26,393 nucleotides of DNA. Source: a virus. The stretch lies in the IMG/VR virus record IMGVR_UViG_3300008111_000208, positions 1 through 26,393 of that record; one strand, written 5' to 3'. The translations under genes and the position numbers were made by a program. Position 1 is the stretch's first letter. Each line of letters begins with the position of its first letter. Shown piece after piece: positions 6,740 to 14,686 of the stretch. The notes under the pieces are model-generated. The model was not told where the DNA came from and made no database searches. It worked only from the letters and a program-made list of their open reading frames with translations.

Positions 6740-8910
6740 TGGCAGAGAGCCGATCACTTTTTGGCCGCATTCTTGATGGCGTTGGCCTCAGCTTTGGCAC
6801 TTCCGATAAGGCCATGTCCACAACGCCTGAGTACGATGACGCGCCCTATGCCCGAGGCGTTGCCGGCGTTACCCATCATGCTAAGCGCAGCACCCAGCAG
6901 CTCCGTCGCTGGTCGCGCACCAACCCTTGGATTCGCGCTGCTATCAACTTGCGCCGCACCCAGGTAAGCCGCGCCAAGTGGGACATCGTTGCCCTTGACT
7001 CAGATAGCCCGGTAAACCCAAAGAAGGTCCAGGAAATTAAGGACCTGATGCGCATGCCGAACGCGAAGATGGAATCCTTCCGCTCGTTGATCGAGCCGGT
7101 TATTGAGGATATTTTGGTTCTTGACCAGGGTGCGATTGAAGTTGTGCCAACAAAAGGCGGCAGGATTGGCTCGTCAAACAAGCCTATTGCAGCCTTATAC
7201 GGTAAGGATGCCTCCAAGATTGTCTTTGACTCATCGTGGGATGGCAGCGATCCGGCAAAGCCCCGCTACTACGAGTTTGACCCGGACGGTCGAGAAGTTG
7301 CACGATATCTAAACGGAGAGCTTGTTGTCATTATTGCCAACCCTGTCACCTACACACCTCTTGGCCTTTCGCCACTTGAGGTCCTGTCTGAGACCATTGA
7401 GGCAGACCTAGCCGCAGCGGCGTACAACTCAAAGGCAGTAATGGCAGCCGCTCCGCCAGGCGTATTGCACCTTGGCGAAGGCGTCCGCGCCGACCAGGTT
7501 GACGCGTTCCGCGCTTATTGGGATGCAGAGATTGCTGGGCGAAGCCAGATTGCCATTACCGGCGGCGGCAAGGGCATCCAGTGGATGCCTCTCGCATCAT
7601 CCAATCGAGACATGCAGTTCATGGAGTGGCAGGTCTACCTTGCCCGAAAGATCTGCGCCGTCTTCGGCGTGCAGCCGCAAGACATCGGCATTGGATTTGA
7701 TGTCAACCGAAGCACCTCCGAGCAGGGTGCTGCATTCACTCAGGACGTCGGCATTGCGCCACTCCTTGACCTTATTGCTGAGTACCTAACCCGAGAAATT
7801 GTCTGGCGCTACGATGAGAACCTTCGTTTTGCTTACACCGATATGGGCCGCCAGAGCCAGGGAGAAATGTCCGCATACTACAAGACAGCACTTGCCGGCC
7901 TTCCATGGCTCCGCCTCAATGATGCTTTGCGCGAGCGCGGTCAGGACGGCGTTGGCGTAGAGGGCGAGCAGATTTGGCTTCCAAGCCCGCAGGGCTATAT
8001 GCCAATGGACGTCTACATGAAGTATCTGGACAATCTTGTCAACAACGGTCAGCCAGGCCCAGAAGGCAACCTTCCGCCTACGGCCAACAACCCACAAGGC
8101 GTCTCTTCGCCACCACAGGGTTCTGACATGACCCCGGACAATACCCCTTCGAATTCGCCTCAGTCACAAACGGCTAAGGCTGCTGGCGACCCAATTATTG
8201 TGTGCGATATTGACGGAACGCTTACCGTTTCGGATGGAAGTGACGAGGCAAACGATGCCGTAGTCGACTATCTGCAGCGCAAGGCCGACAACCATCGCAT
8301 CTTTATTGTCAGCGCCCGATCAGCCAAGCGCCTTGAAGAGACGCGCCTGTGGCTAGAGGAGAACGACATCCCTCATGACGCCCTGTATCTTTCAGACTTC
8401 CCAGCTGGGGCAGGGTTGCAGTTCAAGCGCTACAAGATTTCCAAGATTATGAAGGAAGACGGCAACGTTGTTGAGGCGATTGAGAACGACGGCGATGTCC
8501 GCGAGGCATACCGAGCTGCCGGCGCAACAAACGTTCACGGACCGGACGAGATTGCCGCCAACTACGCAGCTGCGGACTACTCCGGCATTAACCTCAGCGT
8601 TCCTTCGGCGGTAGTCGCGGAGGCCAAGCGTGGCCTTAAGTGGCGAGAAGAGTTTGGTCGCGGCGGGATTGGGCCCGGGCAGACAACCGCTCGTATGCTG
8701 ATTGGCGGAAAGATGACAATTCCTCGCGTCCGCAAGATGCGGGCGTTCCTTGCTCGACATGAAGTTGATAAGCAGGGTGAGGGGTTCAACCCTGGCGAGA
8801 AGGGCTATCCTTCAGCAGGTCGAATTGCCTGGGCCCTCTGGGGCGGAAACCCTGGCCAGAGCTGGGCAAACAAGATTATGCGACAGGTTGAAGCCCGCGA
8901 GAAGCGGTAA
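6739..8910 (+). CDS. Portal protein fused to HAD phosphatase and C-terminal helical domain
   Basis: A 723-aa protein, much longer than a usual HK97/SPP1-type portal (400-500 aa). Residues 1 to about 430 are the portal (TNPWIRAAINLRRTQVS; FGVQPQDIGIGF; a long helix before residue 430), the 12-mer through which DNA enters the head. A Pro/Asn/Gln/Ser linker (about 435-480) leads to a HAD-type phosphatase: DIDGTLT at 490-496 with nucleophile Asp490 and Asp492, Ser525 in IFIVSAR, and a helical segment with ENDGD near 585. This is similar to the 3'-phosphatase half of polynucleotide kinases. Residues 615-723 form a third domain (VRKMRAFLARHEVD, IAWALWGGNPGQSW) known from phage head proteins. GGAAGG precedes the ATG. 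Confidence 0.85.
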   Translation: MAESRSLFGRILDGVGLSFGTSDKAMSTTPEYDDAPYARGVAGVTHHAKRSTQQLRRWSRTNPWIRAAINLRRTQVSRAKWDIVALDSDSPVNPKKVQEIKDLMRMPNAKMESFRSLIEPVIEDILVLDQGAIEVVPTKGGRIGSSNKPIAALYGKDASKIVFDSSWDGSDPAKPRYYEFDPDGREVARYLNGELVVIIANPVTYTPLGLSPLEVLSETIEADLAAAAYNSKAVMAAAPPGVLHLGEGVRADQVDAFRAYWDAEIAGRSQIAITGGGKGIQWMPLASSNRDMQFMEWQVYLARKICAVFGVQPQDIGIGFDVNRSTSEQGAAFTQDVGIAPLLDLIAEYLTREIVWRYDENLRFAYTDMGRQSQGEMSAYYKTALAGLPWLRLNDALRERGQDGVGVEGEQIWLPSPQGYMPMDVYMKYLDNLVNNGQPGPEGNLPPTANNPQGVSSPPQGSDMTPDNTPSNSPQSQTAKAAGDPIIVCDIDGTLTVSDGSDEANDAVVDYLQRKADNHRIFIVSARSAKRLEETRLWLEENDIPHDALYLSDFPAGAGLQFKRYKISKIMKEDGNVVEAIENDGDVREAYRAAGATNVHGPDEIAANYAAADYSGINLSVPSAVVAEAKRGLKWREEFGRGGIGPGQTTARMLIGGKMTIPRVRKMRAFLARHEVDKQGEGFNPGEKGYPSAGRIAWALWGGNPGQSWANKIMRQVEAREKR

Positions 8911-9059
8911 TGGCCGACAAGTTTTATCACCAGCAGCCATGCTTTTGCATTCCCTGCAGAGTGCTACGCGATTCTGGCGAAAAACTTCCATCTGCTGCTA
9001 TAATTAGCAGTGATGAAAAGCAAAAAAAGTCTAAAGCCAAGCGCGGCAAAAAGTCTTAG
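8910..9059 (+). CDS. 49-aa Cys-rich small protein overlapping methyltransferase start
   Basis: The ATG overlaps the portal stop (TAATG). The product begins MADKFYHQQPCFCIPCRVLR, with Cys at 11, 13 and 16, and ends in a strongly basic tail (KKSKAKRGKKS). The last 50 bases overlap the methyltransferase start in another frame, and a TATAAT promoter box lies inside it. It could be a tiny metal-binding, DNA-binding protein, or just leader coding. Coupling to the portal is the main support. Confidence 0.4.
   Translation: MADKFYHQQPCFCIPCRVLRDSGEKLPSAAIISSDEKQKKSKAKRGKKS
8999..9004 (+). promoter_or_regulatory. TATAAT -10 box of methyltransferase gene
   Basis: A perfect TATAAT ends 5 nt before the GTG at 9010 and 8 nt before the ATG at 9013. 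No Shine-Dalgarno site precedes either codon, which suggests a leaderless message. No good -35 was seen at 16-18 nt. Confidence 0.5.
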
Positions 9060-10149
9060 TCACTTCTCCACTTTTAGTGGAGTTGGCGGCATTGACCTTG
9101 GCCTAGAAGCAGCTGGATGGCACACCGTTGCCTTTTGTGAAAATGCCCCTTATCAATCTGCCATTATTGCGCAGCAATGGCCGGGTATCCCCAACTTTGG
9201 CGACATCACAACTATTAGCACAGAGCAAACCGGAGAGCCGTGGCAGTCTGCTAGGCTTTGGTCGGCAGGATTTCCCTGCCAGGATTTAAGCAGTGCGGGA
9301 AAACGAAAGGGGTTTGGCGGTGAGCGATCAGTCCTTGCCTTCGCGTTCCTTAACCTCGTCGAAGCGTTCTCCCCGGAGTGGGTCCTCCTCGAAAACGTCC
9401 CCGGACTCCTCACCTCAAACGGCGGAAGAGACATGGGGCGACTCCTCCAGGAAATGGATGGGCTCGGGTATGGCGTGGCGTGGCGAACTGTGGATGCATC
9501 GAGCTTCGGAAGCTGTCAATTGCATGGGGGAAGGCGCCCAGTGCCCCAGCCGCGCCGTCGAGTCTTCCTTCTTGGACATCGTGGAACCAGTCGTGCCGGC
9601 GAGGTTCTTCTTGACACACGGGGAAGCAACGAACTACCTTGGGCGTTCGGTCACAACGTCAGCCAGTGGCACGAAAATCGGTTTTACGCCGGACCTGTAC
9701 CAAATGATCCTGGAAACTATCGACCAGCGGCGTTTGATTTTGCGAAGATTGACTACGCTCGAAATGGAGCGCCTGATGGGCTGGCCGGACGGGCACACAA
9801 TGGTCCGAGGATTCCGACGTCTACACGTCAAGACCACCGGCCGGTAGAGACGCCAAACTCCAGCTCGGGCCAGATCCGCATGTTCCGCAAAAACGAGCGC
9901 AATCAGAAGTCTGGATTCTTTGAGCGCTGGACAGAGGACGGCAAGTTCAGCACCCTCACCGCCTTCTCATCCTCGGGCGTCTTCGGCTCTCACCTGCTTA
10001 CCAGCGGAGCCTGCATTGAGCACCCCCTCCTTGAACGAGCCAACGAATCTACCCGGGCAGACGCATGCGGCAACGGAGTCGTCAGCCAGGTGGCCGAATG
10101 GATTGGACTACGGATTGTAGAAAACATGCGCTTGCACAATGAAATCTAA
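9010..10149 (+). CDS. DNA cytosine-5 methyltransferase, motif IX out of frame
   Basis: A 379-aa open frame from GTG (ATG at 9013 is equally possible). It transfers a methyl group from S-adenosylmethionine to cytosine C5. Motif I is FSGVGGIDLGLEAAGW, motif IV GFPCQDLSSAGKRKG (catalytic Cys90), motif VI LLENVPGLL, motif VIII PQPRRRVFLLG, motif X ACGNGVVSQVAEWIG near the C-terminus. Motif IX, which should lie between VIII and X, is absent from this frame. It is instead read at 9743-9799 in the +1 frame (RRLTTLEMERLMGWPDGHT), where an open stretch runs to a stop at 9847. So the target-recognition region is either disrupted by two compensating shifts or rearranged. Activity is uncertain. It may shield phage DNA from host restriction. 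Confidence 0.8.
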   Translation: MMKSKKSLKPSAAKSLSHFSTFSGVGGIDLGLEAAGWHTVAFCENAPYQSAIIAQQWPGIPNFGDITTISTEQTGEPWQSARLWSAGFPCQDLSSAGKRKGFGGERSVLAFAFLNLVEAFSPEWVLLENVPGLLTSNGGRDMGRLLQEMDGLGYGVAWRTVDASSFGSCQLHGGRRPVPQPRRRVFLLGHRGTSRAGEVLLDTRGSNELPWAFGHNVSQWHENRFYAGPVPNDPGNYRPAAFDFAKIDYARNGAPDGLAGRAHNGPRIPTSTRQDHRPVETPNSSSGQIRMFRKNERNQKSGFFERWTEDGKFSTLTAFSSSGVFGSHLLTSGACIEHPLLERANESTRADACGNGVVSQVAEWIGLRIVENMRLHNEI

Positions 10150-10154
10150 TGTGA

Positions 10155-10160
10155 TACGCT
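10155..10160 (+). promoter_or_regulatory. -10 box of early gene block
   Basis: TACGCT lies exactly 6 nt before the ATG at 10167, with TTGCAC 17 nt further upstream (10132-10137). It could start a leaderless transcript for the HNH gene and the genes after it. Confidence 0.45.
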
Positions 10161-10166
10161 TCTGGT

Positions 10167-10475
10167 ATGCCTCATAAAGACCCGGTAACCCCGGAAATCC
10201 GTTACGCAGTCATCAAGCGCGACCACACCTGTGTGGGGGCGAAGATTGGCATGGGCGGAGCTTGTGGGAGCCAGTTCGGCTCCGGTCAAGGCATTATTTG
10301 GGAGCTAGACCACGTGGACAACGCCGGCCTTGGCAAGCGCGGTCCAAGTACTATGGAAAACCTTGTCTTGCTTTGTGGGTATCACCATAGGGTAAAGACC
10401 GAGTCGACCAGAACGTGGCGGCCAAAGCTGAGGGAGTATCTCGATGAAAAATCCAAATATGCAGTACCCGGGTGA
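10167..10475 (+). CDS. HNH endonuclease
   Basis: A 102-aa single-domain HNH nuclease. Asp48-His49 (LDHV), Asn65 and His73-His74 (CGYHHRVKT) make the metal-dependent active site, and Cys22, Cys33 and Cys70 suggest a structural zinc. RGPSTMENLVLLCGYHH is typical of phage HNH proteins that act near terminases or as free nucleases. No Shine-Dalgarno is seen; the TANNNT box 6 nt upstream suggests leaderless translation. The 3' end overlaps the next gene by 32 nt. Confidence 0.85.
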   Translation: MPHKDPVTPEIRYAVIKRDHTCVGAKIGMGGACGSQFGSGQGIIWELDHVDNAGLGKRGPSTMENLVLLCGYHHRVKTESTRTWRPKLREYLDEKSKYAVPG

Positions 10476-10689
10476 TCTCGGGTGCTCGTACGATCTCTGC
10501 CCAAATCGGCGAGAAGTACGGATCAAGCGTGGAAACCTTATGCCGCTTGGTGAGCTACAATCTTTTAGTGCCGGTGCGGCTATTCATAGGGCCTGCATGG
10601 AGCGAATTCTCCGGGGCGCGAACACCGTACTTGACAGTGCGGATGGAATTTCGGATACTACTAGGGTAGTTGAGCAGGAGGAAGTATGA
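10444..10689 (+). CDS. Small Cys/His protein of unknown function
   Basis: An 81-aa protein starting inside the HNH gene, with GGGAG 9 nt before its ATG. Cys14, Cys19, His48 and Cys51 (GCSYDLCPN; AIHRACMER) could bind zinc; the layout recalls small phage zinc-ribbon proteins. The stop overlaps the next ATG (ATGA). An overlapping frame at 10472 is a shadow. No family recognised. Confidence 0.6.
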   Translation: MKNPNMQYPGDLGCSYDLCPNRREVRIKRGNLMPLGELQSFSAGAAIHRACMERILRGANTVLDSADGISDTTRVVEQEEV

Positions 10690-10973
10690 CTGAGCAAGTA
10701 GACTGGAACATCGAAGATATGCGCATCGGCGTCAATGCCGTCGCCGCAGCTATCCCGCAGATGGCAGCCGAAGTTCAGGGCATTCAAGACCGAAATGCAA
10801 TGGCACCGTGGGTCTATCAGTCCGTACTGGCAGACCTGCGAAATGGCAGCTGCGCCGCAATGGACCCAGAGCGCTGGTGGCAGGTAGCGGACGGCATTCA
10901 GTTGGCCGTTGATTACTGGATCGATCACGGAACGACCTATTCATTTGACGGAGACTTGGAGAGCAATGAGTAA
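10686..10973 (+). CDS. Small acidic protein of unknown function
   Basis: A 95-aa protein with a good GGAGGA site 5 nt upstream. The sequence is mostly helical and acidic, with Trp-rich segments (APWVYQSVLADL; PERWWQVADGIQLAVDYW). It overlaps the genes on both sides, so it belongs to the early block. No family or active site recognised. Confidence 0.6.
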   Translation: MTEQVDWNIEDMRIGVNAVAAAIPQMAAEVQGIQDRNAMAPWVYQSVLADLRNGSCAAMDPERWWQVADGIQLAVDYWIDHGTTYSFDGDLESNE

Positions 10974-11214
10974 GCAAAGCGGAGACCAGCACAAGGAGCT
11001 GCGCATCGAGCAGCGAGAGAAGAATGCCAAAGTATGGCAGTTGATTAAGGAGTCCGGGGTGAAGCGACGATGGGTCGCCATGCATCTTGGTGTATCCTAT
11101 GGGTATCTGAACCAGGTCCAATACGGACACGCGCCGATGACGGCGGAGATGCGACGACGATTGTCGGAGTATCTTGGTCTTAGTGAAGCCGAGCTCTTTA
11201 GCTCGGAGAAGTGA
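10966..11214 (+). CDS. HTH DNA-binding protein, Cro/Xre-like
   Basis: An 82-aa protein from the ATG at 10966, which overlaps the previous stop by 8 nt; a longer upstream frame is a shadow. Residues about 23-75 read as a helix-turn-helix: LIKESGVKRRWVAMHLGVS, then YGYLNQV and a closing helix (TAEMRRRLSEYLGL). The domain binds DNA as a small repressor or regulator. It sits just before recombination genes and may regulate this block, but no operator pair was found. Basic N-terminal half (KELRIEQREKN). Confidence 0.7.
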   Translation: MSKQSGDQHKELRIEQREKNAKVWQLIKESGVKRRWVAMHLGVSYGYLNQVQYGHAPMTAEMRRRLSEYLGLSEAELFSSEK

Positions 11215-11222
11215 GGTTAGGA

Positions 11223-11825
11223 ATGGCATACGACACGGCACCGAAGAAGAAGTTTGCAGAGGATTACATTGATGTAGCGGAGCGCCTCCGCGCTTGGTAC
11301 GACGCATATCCAAATGCTCGCATCGAAACGGAGATTGTTTCGTTGAGCGACAAGAATGTTGTTGTTAAGGCATGGGCCTATCGCGGCGAAGTTGCCGAAG
11401 AGAAGCCAGCCGGCACCGGCCACGCATCGATGGCAATCCCAGGCAGCACGCCATACACCCGTGGCTCAGAGCTTGAGAACACGGAGACGTCGGCCGTTGG
11501 TCGCGCACTTGTTATGGCTGGGCTCCCTTCAAAGAAGGTTGCGTCCGGCGACGAGATCCGCTCAAAGGGCGGGGCAGTAAAGCCTTCTCCAACTCAGGAG
11601 CGCGAGAAGCAGAAGATTGATGATGAGGCTATCTTGCGGGCTGCAAACGATGCCTTTGGCAATGACGCAGCACTGATTGAGTGGCGCGACGCAATCAACG
11701 GCTCCGTGACCGGCGCTGATCTTACGGCTGTTGCGCAGCAGATTGCCGCATCAAACCTTGACGCCGATAAGAAGCGCTGGCTTGGCCAGTTCTACACGTC
11801 GCGCAAGGCCGAGCTCGGCGCCTAA
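11223..11825 (+). CDS. Probable single-strand annealing/recombination protein
   Basis: A 200-aa protein from the ATG at 11223 with GAGG 8 nt before; a GTG 12 nt upstream is less likely. The N-terminal half (YIDVAERLRAWYDAYPNARI; later SELENTETSAVGRALVMAG) carries the NTETSAxGRAL pattern common in phage proteins found beside RecB-like nucleases and grouped near ERF/Rad52-type annealing proteins. The C-terminal 70 residues are helical (DADKKRWLGQFYTSRK). It is followed with a TAATG overlap by a PD-(D/E)XK nuclease, the classic annealing-plus-exonuclease pairing. The annealing role is inference. Confidence 0.6.
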   Translation: MAYDTAPKKKFAEDYIDVAERLRAWYDAYPNARIETEIVSLSDKNVVVKAWAYRGEVAEEKPAGTGHASMAIPGSTPYTRGSELENTETSAVGRALVMAGLPSKKVASGDEIRSKGGAVKPSPTQEREKQKIDDEAILRAANDAFGNDAALIEWRDAINGSVTGADLTAVAQQIAASNLDADKKRWLGQFYTSRKAELGA

Positions 11826-12685
11826 TGCGCGAGCACGTCAGCGTCAGCGAGATCCGCGAGTTCCAGGCCTGCCCTCTTCGGTGGTGGTACCGCTACGAGA
11901 ATGGCCTTTGGACCGAAAAGACGAGCTCGTTTTTCGCGCTCGGCACTGCGGTGCACGCAGGTCTCGCCAACTGGTATGAACCGCTCAATGGCGGCAAGAA
12001 GACCGGCGACCTTACCATGCCAATCAAGCTGTATCGCGCTGCGTTCGCAGACGAGTCAGAAAAGGTGAACTGGACAGACGAGTCCGATAAGGACCCGATT
12101 AGCCAGAGCGCTCTTGGTGAAGAAATGTTGAAGGCTGCCATCTTTGAGGGCGACGATTGGTCTGCGAAGGCAGTCGAGCGCGCCTTTATGGCCGACATCA
12201 CCCACAGCCGGCTGGGAAAGCTGCCGATTAAGCTGAAGTCGGTGTTGGACATGGTGACGACAACAAACGATGTTGTTGAGCACAAGACCGCGACACGCAA
12301 GTGGGAAGAGGGCCGCGAGCATGGAGACATTCAGGCGACAGCCTACGTCTCTGTTGTTCGCCAGAACTACGACCACGACCCAAAGGTGACGTTCAACATT
12401 GTGAGCAAGCACTCGAAGGGCCCAAACGTGGAGCGCCGCACCACCACCCGAACGCAGGACGACATTGACCGGCTGTACATCACGGTCCGCGCAATGTTGG
12501 ACGCCAAGGAGAAGGGTGCTATCTATCCAAACCCAACCGCGTTCGTGCATGCGACGTGTGAGTTCAGGAAGTTGTGTGACAAGTGGGAATCTCATCCTCA
12601 ACCATTGCCCGAGACAGCATCTGGGCTGCTCAAGGTGCTGCCATCCATCCGCCAGTCGTCGCTGACGAAGATGTACGGCGAGTGA
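11825..12685 (+). CDS. PD-(D/E)XK nuclease, Cas4/RecB-like
   Basis: A 286-aa protein. N-terminal VSVSEIREFQACPLRWWYRY and GTAVHAGL (His44) match RecB/Cas4-type nucleases. Asp142 (LDMV), Glu152-x-Lys154 (VEHKTA) and the QATAY motif at 170-174 complete the active site. Cys16, Cys245 and Cys251 resemble the iron-sulfur Cys set, though a fourth Cys was not placed. It would resect or trim DNA ends, working with the upstream annealing-like protein. TAATG and GTGA overlaps tie it to both neighbours. Confidence 0.8.
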   Translation: MREHVSVSEIREFQACPLRWWYRYENGLWTEKTSSFFALGTAVHAGLANWYEPLNGGKKTGDLTMPIKLYRAAFADESEKVNWTDESDKDPISQSALGEEMLKAAIFEGDDWSAKAVERAFMADITHSRLGKLPIKLKSVLDMVTTTNDVVEHKTATRKWEEGREHGDIQATAYVSVVRQNYDHDPKVTFNIVSKHSKGPNVERRTTTRTQDDIDRLYITVRAMLDAKEKGAIYPNPTAFVHATCEFRKLCDKWESHPQPLPETASGLLKVLPSIRQSSLTKMYGE

Positions 12686-12990
12686 ACGATCTCGTCTGGT
12701 GGCGCAAGGAGATTGAATCGGCACCAAACAAGCAGGGTCGCATGGGCGACTTCTACCAGGCGATGACCGGCAAGAAGCTTAAGCGCTCTGAGTACGGTCG
12801 GATCTTCAAGTTGATGCAATCGTTCCCGGGCAGCATCCCGGGGCTCATGTCGGCGATTTGTGAGGCGGCAATCCGCGATTTGGACGGTGACCCGCTCGCC
12901 TACGTGCAGAAGCTCGCAGATAGTCCGCGCTGGAAGGCTCCGGTCGCGGGGAGGAAGAAGGAGAACTACGATGGGATTATCCAAGATTGA
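12682..12990 (+). CDS. Probable replication-associated small protein
   Basis: A 102-aa protein. The GTG at 12682 overlapping the previous TGA is chosen over an upstream ATG that lies inside the nuclease gene. The helical sequence (LVWWRKEIESAP; MSAICEAAIRDLDGDPLAYV) resembles the helical C-terminal part of DnaD-like replisome organisers, and it sits directly before the helicase loader. The replication role is inference from this resemblance and the neighbour. The stop overlaps the next gene by 20 nt. Confidence 0.45.
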   Translation: MNDLVWWRKEIESAPNKQGRMGDFYQAMTGKKLKRSEYGRIFKLMQSFPGSIPGLMSAICEAAIRDLDGDPLAYVQKLADSPRWKAPVAGRKKENYDGIIQD

Positions 12991-13642
12991 CCCAAACGTT
13001 GATTTTGCCTACATCATGACCCCAGAAGGGGCAGTGATGCGGCGTCAGGACGAGCCACCGACGTCAGATGTCGCCAATGCGCGCATTGAGAAGGCTGGCG
13101 TGTCAAAGCGGTACCTGAATGCGTCGTTTAACGGCCTGAAAGAGCTCCCAGAGGCGAAGACTGCGGTGAAAGTAGCCAAGGAGTGGGCAGAAGCACCACT
13201 TACGGACCGTGGATTCTTCTTTGTTGGCACTCCAGGGGTTGGAAAGACCTATTTGGCAGTTGCGGCACTCCGGCACAAGATTGAAAACGGGTTATTGAAC
13301 GCCCGATTCATCAATGTGCCGCTGTTTTTGGATGCAGTGCGGTCCAGCTTCAAGTTTTCGGACGATTCCGTGCAGTCGGACTTCCAATTTATCTGCAATC
13401 GGGCCTCTGTTGTCGTTTTGGACGACTTTGGCAAGGAGCGCGCGACCGATTGGGCGACCGAACGGCTCTATGTGATCGTCGAAAGCCGGTATTCATCCAT
13501 GTTGCCAACGATTGTGACGTCAAATCGCACGTTGGACGAGCTGAATGACCTTGGGTATGGTGCAACCGTGTCGCGTTTGACCGAAATGTGCACCGTTGTC
13601 AAGGTTGGCGGGTCCGACTTGCGGCCAAAGTTGCGTTCGTAA
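12971..13642 (+). CDS. DnaC-like helicase loader ATPase
   Basis: A 223-aa AAA+ protein from the ATG at 12971, preceded by AAGGAG 8 nt away. Walker A is GTPGVGKT (86-93), Walker B VVVLDD (147-152), sensor 1 TSN (183-185), and Arg202 in the SRLTEM segment is a likely arginine finger. The N-terminal 70 residues are unlike host DnaC and probably contact the helicase. It loads the replicative helicase at the phage origin. No phage helicase gene is visible in the window, so it may recruit the host helicase. Confidence 0.8.
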   Translation: MGLSKIDPNVDFAYIMTPEGAVMRRQDEPPTSDVANARIEKAGVSKRYLNASFNGLKELPEAKTAVKVAKEWAEAPLTDRGFFFVGTPGVGKTYLAVAALRHKIENGLLNARFINVPLFLDAVRSSFKFSDDSVQSDFQFICNRASVVVLDDFGKERATDWATERLYVIVESRYSSMLPTIVTSNRTLDELNDLGYGATVSRLTEMCTVVKVGGSDLRPKLRS

Positions 13643-14016
13643 TGTCTGACGCGCTTGAAATTACGCTGTATGGCCGGCCACCAAGCTGGAACTCAGCGTA
13701 TCGGGCGCGAAAATCGTACATCTACATGACTAGGGAAGCAAAAGACTGGAAAAAGCTCACAACCACACTGGCAAAGGTCGCGGTCGACGACCAACACTGG
13801 TCGTGCAAACCTGATACAATGCTCGTGGTTGACGTGTGGATCTACGTGAAGCGGACAATTGACGCGGACAACATCCTCAAACTGACGCTCGACGCAGTCG
13901 CCGCCGGTTTAGGAGTTAATGATGCACGGTTCCTACCAAGGGTGTGGGAGCTTAAGAAGAAGTGCGACGAAGAAAAAGTCGTACTGAAGATTAGTGAGGT
14001 AGAAAGCAATGATTAA
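13642..14016 (+). CDS. RusA-like Holliday junction resolvase
   Basis: A 124-aa protein from the ATG overlapping the previous TAA (TAATG). Asp74, Asp76, Asn77 and Lys80 (IDADNILK), Asp84 and Asn93-Asp94 (GVNDARF) match the RusA family active site, which cuts four-way junctions as a dimer. N-terminal YGRPPSWNSAYRARK is the usual family opening. It resolves recombination or replication intermediates before packaging. The stop overlaps the SSB gene by 8 nt. Confidence 0.85.
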   Translation: MSDALEITLYGRPPSWNSAYRARKSYIYMTREAKDWKKLTTTLAKVAVDDQHWSCKPDTMLVVDVWIYVKRTIDADNILKLTLDAVAAGLGVNDARFLPRVWELKKKCDEEKVVLKISEVESND

Positions 14017-14392
14017 GGTACAGTTGATTGGTTATGTTGGCGCAAGGCCAACGATTCGCGCAACACAGAAGGGTCGCCAGGTAGCGAATTTCAACGTTGC
14101 TGTTCACGGCGCAAAGGATGCAAACGGCGAAGAGAAGTCGACGTGGTATCCAATTGCCTGCTGGGATGGCCGCGCAGAGCTTGCTGACAAGGTAGTCCAG
14201 AAGGGTGACCTTATCTGGATCGAGGGAACACCGGAGATTTCATCGTGGACTGACAAGAATGATGTCGAGCACACGGAAATCGCCATCACCGCAAAGTTTA
14301 TTCAGGTACTCAAGCGCTCCGGTAAGGGCAAGGAAGAGGGCGAGGCCCCACGTGCCGCTATGCAGGAGTCACTTGAGGAGCTTCCGTTCTAA
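14009..14392 (+). CDS. ssb: Single-stranded DNA-binding protein
   Basis: A 127-aa OB-fold protein: MIKVQLIGYVGARPTIR, then NFNVAVHG, WYPIACWDG and GDLIWIEGT. After a short linker (KGKEEGEAPR) it ends in an acidic tip, SLEELPF, the protein-docking tail of bacterial SSBs that recruits recombination and replication partners. It is shorter than host SSBs (about 170 aa). GAGG lies 9 nt before the ATG. It probably serves the neighbouring annealing protein, resolvase and loader. Confidence 0.85.
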   Translation: MIKVQLIGYVGARPTIRATQKGRQVANFNVAVHGAKDANGEEKSTWYPIACWDGRAELADKVVQKGDLIWIEGTPEISSWTDKNDVEHTEIAITAKFIQVLKRSGKGKEEGEAPRAAMQESLEELPF

Positions 14393-14601
14393 TGGGGCAC
14401 ACGTACGATCTCGTTCAGATCGCCGACGACCTGGAACGACTGAAGACCATGGATCATGGCAAGGAGCGGGAGGCACTACTTTATACATTAGTGCCAGTTC
14501 TTTGTGAATTGATCGGTGCAATGGCGAAGATTGCGGATAAGATCTCCGAGCCCGTGGAGAGCGAGAGTCAGCGAAGGGTTGCACGCAAGCCCCTGAACTG
14601 A
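14392..14601 (+). CDS. Small helical protein after ssb
   Basis: A 69-aa helical protein (ADDLERLKTMDHGKEREAL; LVPVLCELIGAMAKIADK) with a basic C-terminus. The ATG overlaps the ssb stop (TAATG). A longer frame on the opposite strand is a shadow. No family recognised. It appears to be the last gene of the early operon before a hairpin. Confidence 0.55.
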   Translation: MGHTYDLVQIADDLERLKTMDHGKEREALLYTLVPVLCELIGAMAKIADKISEPVESESQRRVARKPLN

Positions 14602-14637
14602 TATGTTGTGCCACCGCAGACGCGGAGTCATCTGAAT

Positions 14638-14663
14638 GAGGGGGCTGGGAAACCAGCCTCCTC
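14638..14663 (+). terminator. Hairpin with GAAA loop before thioredoxin gene
   Basis: An 11-bp stem, one G-T wobble, closed by a GAAA tetraloop and followed by TCTTTATCC. It is 37 nt after the previous stop and 24 nt before the thioredoxin ATG. It could end the early operon or act as a stabilising 5' hairpin for the thioredoxin message. Confidence 0.5.
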
Positions 14664-14686
14664 TCTTTATCCCTATTGGAGGCACC

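Noticed and set aside
9293-9847. Separate gene for the frame carrying motif IX
   Set aside because: Its first 300 bases only shadow the methyltransferase motifs, and the meaningful part begins near 9600. It is treated as a displaced piece of the methyltransferase, not a gene.
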